Assembly: GCA_944472135.2 (NCBI GenBank) | Contig: OX235266.1 | Coordinates: 14,239,925-14,303,924, forward strand | Length of the DNA: 64,000 nt | Direction of reading: 5' to 3' | Origin: Trichobilharzia regenti | Taxonomy: Eukaryota; Platyhelminthes; Trematoda; Strigeidida; Schistosomatidae | In this document: positions 63,110-64,000 of the stretch, one piece after another | How positions within the stretch are numbered: the stretch's first letter is position 1 | Layout of the letters: the number at the start of each line of letters is the position of its first letter | The notes under the pieces: model-generated | What the model saw: only the letters and a program-made list of their open reading frames with translations | Told to the model about the DNA's origin: nothing | Database searches by the model: none | Program-made: the position numbers and the translations under genes

Positions 63110-64000
63110 GTGGTCAACTGGATTTTTTTTATTTCCCTTAGGTAGGCACTATCGTTTATGCTTTTGTGTGAATTTGTTATACGTAGTTTGCAAAAAAACT
63201 TTGGTGAATAGAAGTGTAATAATTAACTATTCTAACGGTTTTTATCACTTTTATACATACACAAAACTTATTTTTCGTCGTACACTCTCTTGAGACTGGT
63301 TAACCGTTTTGGTGGTTATCAGTGACTACGATTCCGTGGGTCCCAATGAGCTTCTTGAGTTGTGATTATACATGTGATATTTTCACATTTGCAATCACGT
63401 AGTTTAACATTCTGTGTTTCTTGTGAATTAACCGTGACAAGTTGTGACAATAATGAGTAGCAATTAACGAAGCCCTTGTTAAAAGTGCAGTGACCCATTT
63501 TATTAATCATCATCGTAGTATACTTTCACCATGTAATTAGAAATTTGATTTGTTTATCACTCTAAAAATTGCGTGTTATCAATTGATACATTTGTACCCG
63601 ATCAACTTCTGAATTTTGATAACTGCGATAATACACGTTCGTACACCTTCTCAAGTGCCTTTTGATTTATATTGTGAATTTCGGGTGATCACAAAGTTAG
63701 GACCCAATAATAAACGAGAAGAAGTGTTCGGATATACGTGTACGCTAGTTTGGTCAAATAAAGCACCCCAACAAAAGTTCCTCGCAGGTAATCGGTGCGA
63801 GTGGAAGCACCACAGATGCAATTGAAAGTTTTCGTAATGTAATGTTAAGAAGACGTCTCGACTGCCGTGAGGAAGTCTTCCAGAAAGTGAGAACCTCGTA
63901 AATTGATAACAGTAGTGCAAACATTTCACGCACACTACGTTCCAATTTAGATGAAAAATCGACGAATAAGAGGTATTGCATTTCAGTGAGACAATTTAAC
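63110..64000. other. No gene assigned; unresolved right edge
   Basis: This stretch is open-frame-poor except for 63616-63825 and an overlapping frame near 63790-63900 ('GASGSTTDAIESFRNVM') that could be a decayed coding segment. I recognise no family and no clear splice signals. It could be the start of another mobile element that continues past the window. Confidence 0.3.

Overview
The window looks like accessory, repeat-saturated DNA of a blood fluke (Schistosoma). The evidence is the mix of repeat families. There are tRNA-derived elements carrying a type I hammerhead ribozyme (the Smα type known from schistosomes), RTE-like and CR1-like LINEs, several Penelope-like element (PLE) lineages with GIY-YIG endonucleases, and a Ty3/gypsy LTR element, all in an AT-rich background with (TAA)n, (CA)n and (GATA)n tracts. 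No bacterial-type operons, rRNA or ordinary tRNA genes were found. Which Schistosoma species it is cannot be told from the sequence alone.

Layout. 1-6.2 kb: nested LINE debris (RTE-A, RTE-B), a 65-bp-TIR element and two hammerhead-SINE insertions in one RTE-A copy. 6.9-12 kb: hammerhead SINEs and PLE fragments. 12.7-14.9 kb: the best PLE, with an RT plus GIY-YIG ORF at 12926-14389, inserted as a foldback with a 10-bp target duplication. 14.9-20.2 kb: PLE, RTE-A and CR1-like remnants. 21.3-24.3 kb: a nearly complete RTE-A element. 25.5-30.0 kb: a nearly complete Ty3/gypsy element with both LTRs. 30-36 kb: a PLE foldback split by RTE-B, SINEs and a decayed LINE. 36-45 kb: hammerhead SINEs, a solo LTR and RTE-A copies. 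46 kb: the one convincing host exon, a MORN-repeat junctophilin-like first coding exon on the minus strand. 47-63 kb: more SINEs, a second solo LTR, PLE foldbacks and a cluster of classical Smα copies.

How it fits together. Autonomous elements (RTE, PLE, gypsy) supply enzymes. Short pol III-type elements appear to parasitise them. One SINE family (SINE-A) is a tRNA-like head fused to pieces of the RTE-A 5' and 3' ends. The hammerhead SINEs and the PLEs share an unusual insertion architecture: two arms joined head to head with a 3' end at each outer border, in four cases bounded by perfect 10-13 bp target duplications. PLE 3' ends also carry hammerhead or hammerhead-like folds. I infer that ribozyme-bearing SINEs and PLEs use a common bidirectional insertion route. 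This is the most interesting system in the window.

Limits. All family assignments come from reading motifs by eye; no alignments or database searches were run. Boundaries of decayed copies are approximate to a few tens of bases.
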